Below are positions 51,925-61,151 of a DNA stretch of 64,000 bases, one piece after another. The first letter of the stretch is position 1; the number at the start of each line of letters is the position of its first letter. Origin of the DNA: CAYLLN01 sp040901775 (lineage in GTDB: Bacteria; Planctomycetota; Planctomycetia; Pirellulales; Pirellulaceae); the NCBI GenBank assembly GCA_040901775.1, contig JBBDYF010000227.1:1-64000 (forward strand). The letters are read 5' to 3'. The notes under the pieces were generated by a model, which saw nothing but the letters and a program-made list of their open reading frames with translations, ran no database searches and had not been told where the DNA came from. The position numbers and the translations under genes were made by a program.

Positions 51925-53040
51925 ATGCCCACTATCACCGTCGATCTTGCCACGCCCCTCGTCCGCTCGTTCCGCACCGAGCAACTCGCCGGCCTGTTCG
52001 ACCTACCGGTCGAAGAGCGCCTCGCCCACCGGCTGACGGCCGAAGTGCCGGGAATGGACGAGCCGTGGACGATCGGCGCGATCGTCGGCCCGTCGGGCAG
52101 CGGCAAGACGACGCTGGCCAGGGCGGCGTTTGGCGACGCACTCCACACTCCGGGCGATTGGCCGAGCAATGCCGCACTGATCGACGCCCTGAGCGATGCG
52201 GCGAGCGATTGCTCGCTCAAACAGCTTACCCGCTTGCTGACGGCGGTCGGCCTTTCCACGCCGCTCGCCTGGTTGAAGCCGTATCGCGTGCTCAGCACGG
52301 GCGAACGATTCCGGGCCGATCTGGCGCGGGCGATTCTGCGAGCGCCCAGCCTGCTCGTCTGCGACGAATTCACCAGCACGCTCGATCGCACGGTCGCCCG
52401 CACCGCCAGCGCCGCGATTACAAAACACCTGCGAACAACCGCCTCCCTGACTCCTGGTCTGCGTCTTGTCGCCCTGTCGTGCCACACCGATTTTGTCCCC
52501 TGGCTATCGCCCGACTGGGTGCTCGACCTGGCCTGCTCGCCGCCGCAGTTGGCGCGAGGTTGTCTTCGGCGACCGGACATTCGCCTGGCCGTCCGCCGGG
52601 TCCCGCAAGCCCTGTGGACCCGGTTTGCCAGACATCATTATCTGAGCGGCGGCCTCTCGACCGCCGCGACGTGTTATGCAGCGTTTTGGGAAGGGGCACT
52701 CGTCGCCTTCTGCGCCGTCGTCGCCACGCTCGGCCACAAGCGATGCAAACGAATCACGCGACTCGTCACGCTGCCCGATTTTCAGGGACTAGGAATTGGC
52801 CCCCGCCTGGCCGAATCCGCGGCCGAGCAGCAGCGCGGGCAGGGATTCCGCGTCACCATCACCGCCAGCCATCCGGCCATCGTGGGCTACTGCTCACGTT
52901 CGCCGCGCTGGCGATACGTGGGACTAAAAAAAACCGGCAGCACGCGGCAGCGCCTGGGCGAGCGCGCCATTCGCTGTTCGACCGGCCGAGCCGTCGCTTC
53001 GTTCGAGTACCTGGGCGAACCGGTTGCACCGGGGCATTGA
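51925..53040 (+). CDS. ABC-type ATPase fused to a GNAT acetyltransferase-like domain
   Basis: 371 residues. A complete soluble ABC ATPase: Walker A GPSGSGKTT (55-63), signature RVLSTGERF (121-129), Walker B LLVCDE (143-148), H-loop LSCHTD (His177). It is followed by a GNAT-like domain (about 210-335) with FARHHYLSGGLS and the acyl-CoA motif RLVTLPDFQGLGIG (279-292). No membrane segment or transporter partner. Resembles the ABC-acetyltransferase fusions of COG2401. GNAT-fold Mom enzymes modify phage DNA, so a DNA-modification or packaging-associated role is possible but inferred. It precedes terminase by 17 bp. Confidence 0.82.
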   Translation: MPTITVDLATPLVRSFRTEQLAGLFDLPVEERLAHRLTAEVPGMDEPWTIGAIVGPSGSGKTTLARAAFGDALHTPGDWPSNAALIDALSDAASDCSLKQLTRLLTAVGLSTPLAWLKPYRVLSTGERFRADLARAILRAPSLLVCDEFTSTLDRTVARTASAAITKHLRTTASLTPGLRLVALSCHTDFVPWLSPDWVLDLACSPPQLARGCLRRPDIRLAVRRVPQALWTRFARHHYLSGGLSTAATCYAAFWEGALVAFCAVVATLGHKRCKRITRLVTLPDFQGLGIGPRLAESAAEQQRGQGFRVTITASHPAIVGYCSRSPRWRYVGLKKTGSTRQRLGERAIRCSTGRAVASFEYLGEPVAPGH

Positions 53041-53057
53041 AGTCAAGGAACACCGCC

Positions 53058-55652
53058 ATGCTCGACACCTTGCCAAACCTGACCGATGCCCAGCGGCGCG
53101 CCGCGGCGGCTTCGCTCGCCCGCTATTGCCCGCAGGTCCCGACCGGGACGCAACAGGCGTTTCTCAATCTCGACGGCCTCGAAGCCTTCTTCGGCGGAGC
53201 GGCCGGCGGCGGCAAAGCGCTGTACACTAAGACCATGATTCCAACTCCCCAGGGATGGACGACGATCGGTGACCTGCGTCCCGGTGATTTTGTTTTGGGG
53301 ATGGATGGCAAGCCAACGGAAGTCCTTGCAGTTTCCGGCATCACGACCGGCAAGAAGTGTTGGCGATTGACTTTTGACGACGGTAGCGCGATCATCTGCG
53401 ACGATGAGCATCTCTGGCTCACATACGACACTGTCGAGCTGAATGCACTCACCCGGAGAGATCCCCTCTGGCGACAGGCGCGACGACAGCGGCGAGCGAC
53501 TCGCGTATCGGGGAATAAGTCGGCCGCGTTTACTGCGAGTCTCATCGAACGTAACCGCAGCAATCCGCCAGCCAACAAATCGCCACCCACGGGCACGGTC
53601 CGCACGACAGCCGAGATTGCGGCCACGCTTACTTGCCGGGGTCGGGTGAACCATGCAGTCCCGGTTGCTGAAGCATTGGAGTTGCCGGACTCAGAGCTCC
53701 CGATCGATCCTTATGTCCTTGGCGCCTGGCTCGGCGATGGCAATACAAGCAACGCGGGATTTACGAGTGCTGATGCAGAAGTGATCGAGTTCATTCGCGG
53801 CGCGGGTTATTCCGTCTGTCGCCGTGGTGGCAAGCATCCTTATGCCTGGCGAATCGGCACACCGGCGCGGGGAATGCGGAGCGGAGGCCGAGCGGGAGTT
53901 GTCAATCCCTTTGCCGCATCGTTGCAGCAGTTGGGCGTTTTGAATAACAAGCACGTCCCAACGATTTACCTGCGTGCATCGCGTGCTCAGCGCTTGGCCG
54001 TGCTTCAGGGACTCATGGATACTGACGGGACGGTGGCCCGGGCTTCGGGTTCGGCCGAGTTTACCAATACGAATCGCCAGCTTGCTGAGGCAGTTGTCGA
54101 GTTGGCGTGTTCCCTCGGCCATAAGGCCAATCTCCGCGAAGGTCGTGCTCGTCTGAATGGGCGCGATATCGGGCCAAAGTGGACAGTGAAGTGGACGCCC
54201 CCGGACCCGGTTTTTCGCCTGCCGCGCAAAGCTCGACTGCAAAAGTTCGGCACAAGAAGGACTCGCAAGTTTCGCTATATCGTTGCTTGCCAAAGGATTC
54301 GAAGCGTGCCCGTGCAGTGCATCCGCGTTGCGGCGCAGGACGGGATGTTTCTCACCGGCCGCACCATGATCCCGACACACAATAGCACCGCCCTGTTGAT
54401 GGCCGCTTTGCAGTTCGTCCACGTTCCCGGCTATGCGGCGCTCATCCTTCGCAAAGATACGCAGCGGCTGTCGCTGGCCGGCGGCCTGATGCCGCGCTCG
54501 CACGAGTGGCTGGCTCCGGCGGGAGTGCAATGGAACGCCACGCGCCGCCAATGGTCGTTCCCCGCCGGCCTGGCCCCCGCCACAATCACCTTCGGCTATC
54601 TCGATAGCCCGCTCGACAAGTATCGTTACGCCTCGAGCGAGTACCAACTGATCGCCTTCGACGAGCTGACCGAACTGGCCGAGGCCGACTACCTGTTCCT
54701 CTTCAGCCGGTTGCGAAAGCCAACCGTCCTCGACGCTCCGCTGCGGGTGCGTTCGGCCAGCAATCCGGGAAACGTCGGCCACCTGTGGGTGAAACAGCGG
54801 TTCATCGACCTGGCGACCGCGGAGAGTGAATCGTGCGTTTCTCGGCAACAGGCCCAGTGGAAAGTGGGTCGCAGCTACATTCCGTCGCGGATCGCCGACA
54901 ATCCTTTTTTGAACGGCGACGAGTATCGCCAGTCGCTCGCCCACTTGCCGCCGATCGAACGCGAACGGTTGATGAACGGCGATTGGAGCGTCGTCGAGCA
55001 AGGGCTGATTCGGGCCGAGTGGCTGCGGGACTATGTTTGTGCGTCGGGCGATCAGCTCGAACTGCTCGCCCCCGATGGCCGCCTGCTGAGCGTCGTTCGT
55101 CCCGAGCGTTGCCGGCGATTCATCACGGTCGATCCCGCCGGCACGTCGGCCGATCGGATGCGCGAGGCCCGCGGCCGAGAAGCGAGCTGGACCGTCGCCC
55201 AAGTCTGGGACCAACCGCGGCAAGAGCTGAGTCGCTTTCTGATCTTGCGTCACCAGGTACGCGAGCGCGTCGGCTTCGACGGGCTGTGCGCACTGCTCCG
55301 CAAGCTCAACGACGAGTGGGAGCCAGAGCGGATCTGGATCGAAAACGAAAAGCTGGGGCAGGCGAGCGTCGATGTGCTGCAAACCGAGATGCCGATCGAG
55401 TGCATCCGAACCCGCGGCCGCGATAAATCGGCCCGCGCCAGCCGGCTGATCGACAAGCTGCAGCGGGGCGAAATCTACCTGCCCAAGTACGACACCGCCT
55501 GGCGGCCTGCCTTCGAGGCCGAGCTCTTGAGCTGGACCGGCCGCGACGACCAGCCGGCCGACCAGATCGACGCCGCGGCCTATGCCGCGATCGTCAGCCA
55601 CGAGCAAGGTCCGGGCATTCTGGTGGTGGAATCTTTGGTGCAGCGGTCGTAG
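53058..55652 (+). CDS. Phage terminase large subunit with an intein in Walker A
   Basis: 864 residues as coded, 475 without the intein. N-terminal ATPase: FFGGAAGGGK, then the intein, then STALLMAALQF resumes Walker A (GAAGGGK/ST); Walker B LIAFDEL; C-terminal RNase-H-like nuclease with FITVDPAGTSADR and IWIENEKLGQASVDV plus the terminal DQIDAAAYA. It cuts and packages concatemeric phage DNA. AAGGA precedes the ATG at 53058, and the frame open further upstream is not coding. The intein must be excised for ATPase activity. Confidence 0.92.
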   Translation: MLDTLPNLTDAQRRAAAASLARYCPQVPTGTQQAFLNLDGLEAFFGGAAGGGKALYTKTMIPTPQGWTTIGDLRPGDFVLGMDGKPTEVLAVSGITTGKKCWRLTFDDGSAIICDDEHLWLTYDTVELNALTRRDPLWRQARRQRRATRVSGNKSAAFTASLIERNRSNPPANKSPPTGTVRTTAEIAATLTCRGRVNHAVPVAEALELPDSELPIDPYVLGAWLGDGNTSNAGFTSADAEVIEFIRGAGYSVCRRGGKHPYAWRIGTPARGMRSGGRAGVVNPFAASLQQLGVLNNKHVPTIYLRASRAQRLAVLQGLMDTDGTVARASGSAEFTNTNRQLAEAVVELACSLGHKANLREGRARLNGRDIGPKWTVKWTPPDPVFRLPRKARLQKFGTRRTRKFRYIVACQRIRSVPVQCIRVAAQDGMFLTGRTMIPTHNSTALLMAALQFVHVPGYAALILRKDTQRLSLAGGLMPRSHEWLAPAGVQWNATRRQWSFPAGLAPATITFGYLDSPLDKYRYASSEYQLIAFDELTELAEADYLFLFSRLRKPTVLDAPLRVRSASNPGNVGHLWVKQRFIDLATAESESCVSRQQAQWKVGRSYIPSRIADNPFLNGDEYRQSLAHLPPIERERLMNGDWSVVEQGLIRAEWLRDYVCASGDQLELLAPDGRLLSVVRPERCRRFITVDPAGTSADRMREARGREASWTVAQVWDQPRQELSRFLILRHQVRERVGFDGLCALLRKLNDEWEPERIWIENEKLGQASVDVLQTEMPIECIRTRGRDKSARASRLIDKLQRGEIYLPKYDTAWRPAFEAELLSWTGRDDQPADQIDAAAYAAIVSHEQGPGILVVESLVQRS
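53217..54383 (+). mobile_element. Class 3 intein with LAGLIDADG homing endonuclease
   Basis: 389 residues, inserted after Lys53 of the terminase (GGGK/S). Block A begins with Ala (ALYTKTMIPTPQGWTT). Block B CDDEHLWLT has Trp67 next to His65; block F VQCIRV has Cys368; block G MIPTHN has Thr387 and ends His-Asn, with Ser as +1. Ala1 with the Trp/Cys/Thr set is the class 3 signature. Endonuclease motifs: VLGAWLGDGN and LQGLMDTDG. Base composition is lower in GC than the surrounding terminase, as expected for a mobile insertion. Confidence 0.9.
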
Positions 55653-56075
55653 GAAGGGGAGTCGGTTTCGCTAATCGCGCCGATAAGAAAAACCTCGCGG
55701 ACGAGTCGATAAACTGATCGCCAATTCGATTTGTAACCCAAGGCAGGACTATCACTTGCGTCGTTTCGCTTGCGATCAGTTTGGAGCGGCCCGTTGCGAA
55801 AATAATCGACCAGCGATTAACGAAACGTCGGGGGGATCGGAGGGGCTGACGTCGCCCCGCTCGCCAAGCGGAAGGTCTCAGGGGGCGTTGCCCCTGCCAA
55901 GCACGTCCGGCAGGCGAGACGCCCAACCCACGGCGCTGCGGGCAAATGACCTTGACGGTTGACCGCAAGGCTCCTAATTCTGGCCGGCTGGCCGGTGCTC
56001 CGCCCAGAGTGCGCGCAAAGAAAAGGCCCGATGGCAGGTGCTCGTTGTCCCCAGTCAGTTCGCTGTCCCGCGGGA
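55653..56075. other. Intergenic region right of the terminase
   Basis: About 420 bp without a clear gene. It holds an inverted family-B repeat, GGATCGGAGGGGCTGACGTC then GCCCCGCTCGC (55834-55863), and a GGCAGGCGAGACGCC segment near 55909. No att site seen. Confidence 0.4.
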
Positions 56076-58031
56076 ATGCCCGCTCGGATCGCGCTTGCGC
56101 TGTGCGCCATTTGGGTTCTTGGGTCGGGCTGCGCCCAGCCGCGGTATATCACGCGGCGCGATCGGCCGAACAACGTGCTCACCGCGCCGCTCAAGCTGCT
56201 CGCCCGGGGCGGTCCCCGGCCCACGCCCCGCACCAAGCAGTTGTTGCGGCGCTACGATTTGGTCGCGCAGCTCGAAGAAAATCCGCAGCAGGTTCTGGCG
56301 AAGCTGCAAACCGAAATTGCCGCCGAGCCGACGCCGGAGAAAATCTGCTCGTATGCCGAACTCGCCTACATCCAGGGGAAGCGCATCGAAGATGGCGGAG
56401 ACCGAAAATCGGCGCTCGATCTGTACGGCGCGTCGGTGGCGCACGCCTATTGGTACCTGCTCGACCCGAATCTCGACCGCTTTCGCAATCCGTACGATCC
56501 GCAGTTCCGCCGCGCGTGCGATCTGTATAACGCTTCGCTCGAATCGGCCCTGCGGATCGTCAACGACGCGGGACGGTTGCGGCCCGGCGAAACCCAGATC
56601 ATTCAGACCGGTTCGCAGCAGTACCACGTCGAAATGAAGCTTCGCGGGCCGTGGCGTCCCGAAGATTTGGAGCGGCTCGAGTTCGTCAGCGACTTTGAAC
56701 TAGGAGACGCGCTCACCAATCGGCACCATACCTACGGTCTGGGCGTCCCGTTGATCGCCGTCCGTCGCCGCCAGGAAGGCGGATCGCCCGCCGAGAGGTA
56801 TTATCCTCCTGGCCTGAGCTTTCCCGTTACTGCTTTCCTGCGGGTCGAAACTCCGACGCCCCAGCAGCCGCAATCGGGCGTGCATCGTTGCGTGCTGGAA
56901 CTGTACGATCCGATGTATGCCAGCAACCTGGAGGTTTGCAACCGGCTCGTTCCGCTCGAAACCGATTTAACGACGCCGCTGGCGTTCTTTCTGGCCGATC
57001 CGGCGTTCCAAGAGAAGGACATCTCCACGTTCGGCCTCTTCCGCCCCGGCCAGGCCCAGGGGATGAAGGGGTTGTACATGGTCGAGCCGTACGACCCGAA
57101 CCGCATTCCCGTGGTGATGGTTCATGGGCTTTGGTCGAGCCCGACTACCTGGATGGAGATGTTCAACGATCTGCGAGCGTTTCCCGAAATCCGCAGCCGG
57201 TACCAGTTTTGGTTTTTTCTGTATCCCACCGGGCAACCCTTCTGGACGAGTGCCGCGCAGCTTCGCGATACGCTGGCCGAGGTGCGGACGGTGCTCGACC
57301 CGCAACTGCAGAACCCGCGACTCGATCAACTGGTGCTGGTGGGGCACAGCATGGGAGGACTCGTCTCGCGGTTGCAGACCATCCAGAGCGGCAACGAGTT
57401 TTGGCGGATCATCAGCGACACCCCGTTGGAAGAGCTCGACGCCACGCCGGCCGAACGCCAGAACCTGGCCAAGTGCTTCTACTTCCATCCGAATCCGTCG
57501 GTCAGGCGAGTCGTGACGCTCGGCACGCCGCACCAGGGAAGCGACTTTGCCAACGACTACACCAAGTACCTGGGCCGCAGTTTCATCCGGTTGCCCGAGG
57601 TGATGACGGAGCTGACGAACAAGCTGATCCGCGACAACCCGCGGGCGTTTAAGAACACCGACCTGTTGACGATGACGACGAGCATCGACTCGCTGGCCCC
57701 CGATTGCCCGATCTTTCCGGTGATGACGCGGGCCGACAAGGCCGATTGGACCGTCTATCACAACGTCGTCGGCGTCGTGCCCAAGAAGACGTTTCTGGGA
57801 CGCGTCTCGGTAGCAGGGGACGGCGTGGTCGATCTGGCCAGTGCCCATCTGGACGGCGCGCGGTCGGAGATCGAGGTGCCGGCGGACCACCTGACCGTTC
57901 ACCAGCACCCGTTGGCCATTTTGGAAGTGCGGCGAATCCTGCTCGAACACGCCGCCGGCGCCGAGCAATGGGTGGCTCGGCCGGAAGGCATCACGCCGGT
58001 CGGTTATCGGCCGGTCCCCGCGATGCGTTAG
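56076..58031 (+). CDS. Lipoprotein alpha/beta hydrolase (lipase/esterase-like)
   Basis: 651 residues. Lipoprotein-like signal ARIALALCAIWVLGSGC (weak lipobox GSGC), an unassigned N-terminal region (about 20-340), then an alpha/beta hydrolase domain with RIPVVMVHGLWSSPTTWMEM (oxyanion region), nucleophile elbow LVGHSMGGLVSR (about 425), and TLGTPHQGSDFAND. An acid and a catalytic His are expected near VSVAGDGVVDLASAH and DHLTVHQHP. Longer frame upstream (from 55959) lacks a signal. Substrate unknown. Confidence 0.82.
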   Translation: MPARIALALCAIWVLGSGCAQPRYITRRDRPNNVLTAPLKLLARGGPRPTPRTKQLLRRYDLVAQLEENPQQVLAKLQTEIAAEPTPEKICSYAELAYIQGKRIEDGGDRKSALDLYGASVAHAYWYLLDPNLDRFRNPYDPQFRRACDLYNASLESALRIVNDAGRLRPGETQIIQTGSQQYHVEMKLRGPWRPEDLERLEFVSDFELGDALTNRHHTYGLGVPLIAVRRRQEGGSPAERYYPPGLSFPVTAFLRVETPTPQQPQSGVHRCVLELYDPMYASNLEVCNRLVPLETDLTTPLAFFLADPAFQEKDISTFGLFRPGQAQGMKGLYMVEPYDPNRIPVVMVHGLWSSPTTWMEMFNDLRAFPEIRSRYQFWFFLYPTGQPFWTSAAQLRDTLAEVRTVLDPQLQNPRLDQLVLVGHSMGGLVSRLQTIQSGNEFWRIISDTPLEELDATPAERQNLAKCFYFHPNPSVRRVVTLGTPHQGSDFANDYTKYLGRSFIRLPEVMTELTNKLIRDNPRAFKNTDLLTMTTSIDSLAPDCPIFPVMTRADKADWTVYHNVVGVVPKKTFLGRVSVAGDGVVDLASAHLDGARSEIEVPADHLTVHQHPLAILEVRRILLEHAAGAEQWVARPEGITPVGYRPVPAMR

Positions 58032-58057
58032 CAGGCGACGCTATTTGGCAGCCGCAA

Positions 58058-58444
58058 TTACTTGGCGAGCGTCGTCGAAGCGGTCGCCATTGCCAACCGC
58101 AGCGGCGGATGGCCGGATCGATTGAACCGGCTGCGTTGCGGCAGCCGGGGCGCGGCGGGAGCTTGGGAGACCGTTGGCGGCTTCCGGTCGCAGGCGGTTT
58201 CATCTGCCGCATCGGCCTGCGGTTCTTCGCCCGCGATGATGAGGCTGGTTTCCTCGATCGCCATTTCTTCCGCGGAACCTGCGGCCTGATTGGCGCCGGG
58301 GGGCAATTCGCCGCGGATCACGCGGACGTCGCGAGGAGCGGAGATCCCGACACGGACCGTTTGACCTTTGACCCGCAGAATGGTGACGGTGATCTGGTCG
58401 CCGATCTTGATTTCCTGCTGCAGCTTTCTCGTGAGAACGAGCAT
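58058..58444 (-). CDS. csrA: CsrA/RsmA carbon storage regulator with a long C-terminal extension
   Basis: 128 residues. The first 62 match CsrA closely (MLVLTRKLQQEIKIGDQITV, then VTILRVKGQTVRVGISAPRD, VRVIRGEL), including the RNA-binding Leu4/Arg6 and Arg44-type positions. A further 65 residues, rich in Ala/Glu then Pro/Arg, are absent from typical 60-65-residue CsrA. AAGGAG precedes the ATG. CsrA binds GGA motifs in mRNA leaders and blocks translation. A sigma-54-like promoter lies at 58509-58524. Confidence 0.9.
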   Translation of the reverse strand: MLVLTRKLQQEIKIGDQITVTILRVKGQTVRVGISAPRDVRVIRGELPPGANQAAGSAEEMAIEETSLIIAGEEPQADAADETACDRKPPTVSQAPAAPRLPQRSRFNRSGHPPLRLAMATASTTLAK

Positions 58445-58811
58445 GGCACACTCCTTTGTACGAACTGACGGAGACGAGTTTGAGGGGACGAGATGGACAG
58501 AGCCTTATTGCACCCGGCGTGCCAAACCTCGCGCATGTTTGTGGCAGCGCGCCAAAAGGGTCGTTTTCAAGCACTTATCGGCGATTCGTCTCTGGGTGAC
58601 AGCACTGGACACCTGGTTACAATGCTTACAAACGTCTGAAAAGCTTACCAAGCCAACAGGCAACCTTGCCGATTCGGCAATTCTTGCCGCCAGCACTGGA
58701 TGCATCAAGTTCAAGATTGATCGCCGATACGCCGCACGGGCAGTTTCGCAAGCGGGGCTTTTTGACCCTGCGGTTCGGGTAGGGACGGTAAACTAGCAAC
58801 GAGGAGAACCC
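58445..58811. promoter_or_regulatory. Divergent csrA / copA regulatory region
   Basis: 367 bp between divergent starts, no gene. It carries the sigma-54-like site for csrA. On the copA side GAGGAGAA is the ribosome binding site; I see no obvious CueR or CsoR operator by eye. Confidence 0.4.
58509..58524 (-). promoter_or_regulatory. Putative sigma-54 promoter for csrA
   Basis: Minus strand TGGCACG-CCGG-GTGCA, matching TGGCACG-N4-TTGCW with one mismatch and correct -24 GG and -12 GC. About 65 bp upstream of the csrA ATG. Confidence 0.65.
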
Positions 58812-61151
58812 ATGTCTCACGATCCACAAGCCACCGACCATTCCTGCTGTCACACCAACTCCGAGCAAGGAGCGAAAGATCCGGTTTGCGGGATGACCGT
58901 CGAACCCAGCACCGCCGCCGGTTCGCACGCCCACGGTGGCAAGACCTACTACTTTTGCAGCACGCATTGCCTGGCGAAGTTCCAGGCCGCGCCCGAGCAG
59001 TACATTGCTAAGCAATCGTTGGATCAAACAGAGGCAAGTCCGCCGCGCGCGGCAGGCCAGTACACCTGCCCGATGCATCCGGAGATCGTGCAAGACGGCC
59101 CCGGCACGTGCCCGAAGTGCGGCATGGCGCTCGAACCGATGCAGCCGACCGCCGAGGAGGGGCCCGACCCCGAACTCGCCTCGATGCAGCGCCGGTTCTG
59201 GATCGGAGCGGCTTTAACCGTCCCCATCTTCCTCATCGCGATGGGAGGACTGGTCCCGTCGCAGGCGGTGATGAAGTTTCTGCACGACAACATGCTGCCG
59301 CTCAACTGGGTGCAGTTGGCCCTCGCCACGCCCGTGGTCCTCTGGTGCGGCTGGCCGTTCTTCCAGCGCGGTTGGTCGTCGGTCGTCAACCGCAGCCCGA
59401 ATATGTTCACGCTAATCTCGCTGGGGGTTGGAGCGGCCTACCTCTACAGCGTCGTGGCGACGATTGCGCCCGAGTTATTCCCCGCCGGATTCCGCACGGG
59501 CCTAGCCGTCGAACCGTATTTCGATAGTGCCGCCGTCATTGTCGTGCTGGTGCTGTTGGGACAGGTGCTCGAACTGCGAGCCCGGGCTCAAACCGGAGCA
59601 GCCATCCGGTCGCTATTGGGATTGGCCCCGAAAACGGCCCGCGTAGTCCGATCGGCGGGTGTCGAAGAAGACCTTCCCCTGGAGCATGTGCAGGTCGGCC
59701 ATCGGCTGCGGATTCGACCCGGCGAGAAAGTACCCGTGGATGGCGTCGTGCTCGAGGGACAAAGCTCGGTGGACGAGTCGATGGTCACCGGCGAGGCGAT
59801 GCCGGTGGAAAAGTCGGCCGGCAGCCAAGTCGTCGGAGGAACCGTGAACGGGACCGGCGGCCTGTTGATGCAGGCCGACCGGGTTGGCGGCGACACGCTG
59901 CTCGCTCAGATCGTCCGCTTGGTGGGCGAGGCCCAACGGAGCCGAGCTCCGATTGAAAAGCTCGTCAACAAGGTTTCGCTCGTCTTCGTGCCGGCAGTGT
60001 TGGTCATCGCCCTGCTGACGTTCGTCGGCTGGGCCGCTTGGGGCGACGAGCCGCGACTGGCCCATGCGCTGGTCAACGCCGTGGCGGTGCTCATCATCGC
60101 CTGCCCCTGCGCCTTGGGATTGGCGACGCCGATGGCGATCATGGTCGGAACGGGACGCGGTGCGACGAACGGAGTGCTGTTTCGCGACGTCGAAGCCCTG
60201 GAGACCTTGCGCAGCGCCGACACGCTGGTGGTCGATAAGACCGGCACGCTGACCGAAGGCAAGCCAAAGCTCGTGACGATTGAGCCGGCCGCCGGCTTCG
60301 ACGAGTCGTCGCTATTGGCAATCGCCGCGGGACTGGAAGCGGGAAGCGAACATCCCCTGGCGGCCGCCATCGTGCGGGGAGCGCAAGACCGAAACGTCCA
60401 ACACGCAGTCGTCCGCAACTTTCAATCGGTGACGGGCAAGGGGGTTCGCGGCGAAGCCGAGTCGCAACGGATTGTCATTGGCAACCCGGCGATGATGGCC
60501 GAGGAAGCGGTCGATATTGGATCGATCGAAACTCGTCTGCAAACGCTACGTGCCGAGGGCCAGACCGTGATGATCGTCGCCGTAAAGGGAAGTGTGGCGG
60601 GGCTGATTGGCGTCGCCGACCCGATCAAGGCGAGCACTCCCGAAGCGATTGAAATGCTACACGCCGAGGGCTTGCGCGTCATCATGCTGACGGGCGACAG
60701 CCGCGTCACCGCGGAGGTGGTGGCCAAAAGCCTGGGCATCGGCGAGATTTATGCGGAGGTGCTGCCGGAGCAGAAAAGCGAGATCGTGGCTCGCCTGCAA
60801 CGCGAAGGACGGCGGGTGGCGATGGCGGGCGACGGCATCAATGATGCCCCGGCCCTGGCCAAGGCCGACGTCGGCATTGCAATGGGGACCGGAACCGACG
60901 TGGCGATGGAAAGCGCCGCCGTCACCCTGGTGAAAGGGGATCTGCGAGCGATCGTTCGCGCCCGCAGGCTCAGCCGTGCCACCTCGGCCGCGATTCGCCA
61001 GAACTTGTTCCTGGCGTTCGTGTACAACGCCCTGAGCATCCCTCTGGCCGCCTTCGGCATTATCTCGCCGATGTGGGCCAGCGCGGCGATGAGCCTCAGC
61101 TCGGTGAGCGTGATCGTCAACTCGCTCCGCCTGCGCAGCGTCAAGCTTTAG
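58812..61151 (+). CDS. copA: Copper-translocating P1B-type ATPase (CopA-like) with YHS and HMBD domains
   Basis: 779 residues. N-terminal YHS domain (KDPVCGMTVEPSTAAGSHAH...YFCSTHC, about 17-60), heavy-metal-binding domain YTCPMHPEIVQDGPGTCPKC (about 77-98), then eight membrane helices. CPC motif IIACPCALGLATP, phosphorylation DKTGTLT, VTGEAMPVEK actuator, and GDGINDAPALAKADVGIAMG. No HMA domain, as in HMBD-type copper exporters. Exports Cu+ from the cytoplasm. GAGGAGAA lies just before the ATG. Confidence 0.93.
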   Translation: MSHDPQATDHSCCHTNSEQGAKDPVCGMTVEPSTAAGSHAHGGKTYYFCSTHCLAKFQAAPEQYIAKQSLDQTEASPPRAAGQYTCPMHPEIVQDGPGTCPKCGMALEPMQPTAEEGPDPELASMQRRFWIGAALTVPIFLIAMGGLVPSQAVMKFLHDNMLPLNWVQLALATPVVLWCGWPFFQRGWSSVVNRSPNMFTLISLGVGAAYLYSVVATIAPELFPAGFRTGLAVEPYFDSAAVIVVLVLLGQVLELRARAQTGAAIRSLLGLAPKTARVVRSAGVEEDLPLEHVQVGHRLRIRPGEKVPVDGVVLEGQSSVDESMVTGEAMPVEKSAGSQVVGGTVNGTGGLLMQADRVGGDTLLAQIVRLVGEAQRSRAPIEKLVNKVSLVFVPAVLVIALLTFVGWAAWGDEPRLAHALVNAVAVLIIACPCALGLATPMAIMVGTGRGATNGVLFRDVEALETLRSADTLVVDKTGTLTEGKPKLVTIEPAAGFDESSLLAIAAGLEAGSEHPLAAAIVRGAQDRNVQHAVVRNFQSVTGKGVRGEAESQRIVIGNPAMMAEEAVDIGSIETRLQTLRAEGQTVMIVAVKGSVAGLIGVADPIKASTPEAIEMLHAEGLRVIMLTGDSRVTAEVVAKSLGIGEIYAEVLPEQKSEIVARLQREGRRVAMAGDGINDAPALAKADVGIAMGTGTDVAMESAAVTLVKGDLRAIVRARRLSRATSAAIRQNLFLAFVYNALSIPLAAFGIISPMWASAAMSLSSVSVIVNSLRLRSVKL

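Larger units (their letters stand above)
46408..55652 (+). mobile_element. Phage head/packaging module (prophage-derived island)
   Basis: A run of plus-strand head and packaging genes, except one small minus-strand gene: scaffold-like, decoration, capsid, gp36-like, portal, HTH/zinc, ABC-GNAT, terminase. No tail, lysis, replication, repressor or integrase gene is visible in the window. Gene order (capsid before portal before terminase) is the reverse of the usual order. Either a degraded prophage, a capsid-only satellite or a GTA-like element. Confidence 0.75.
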
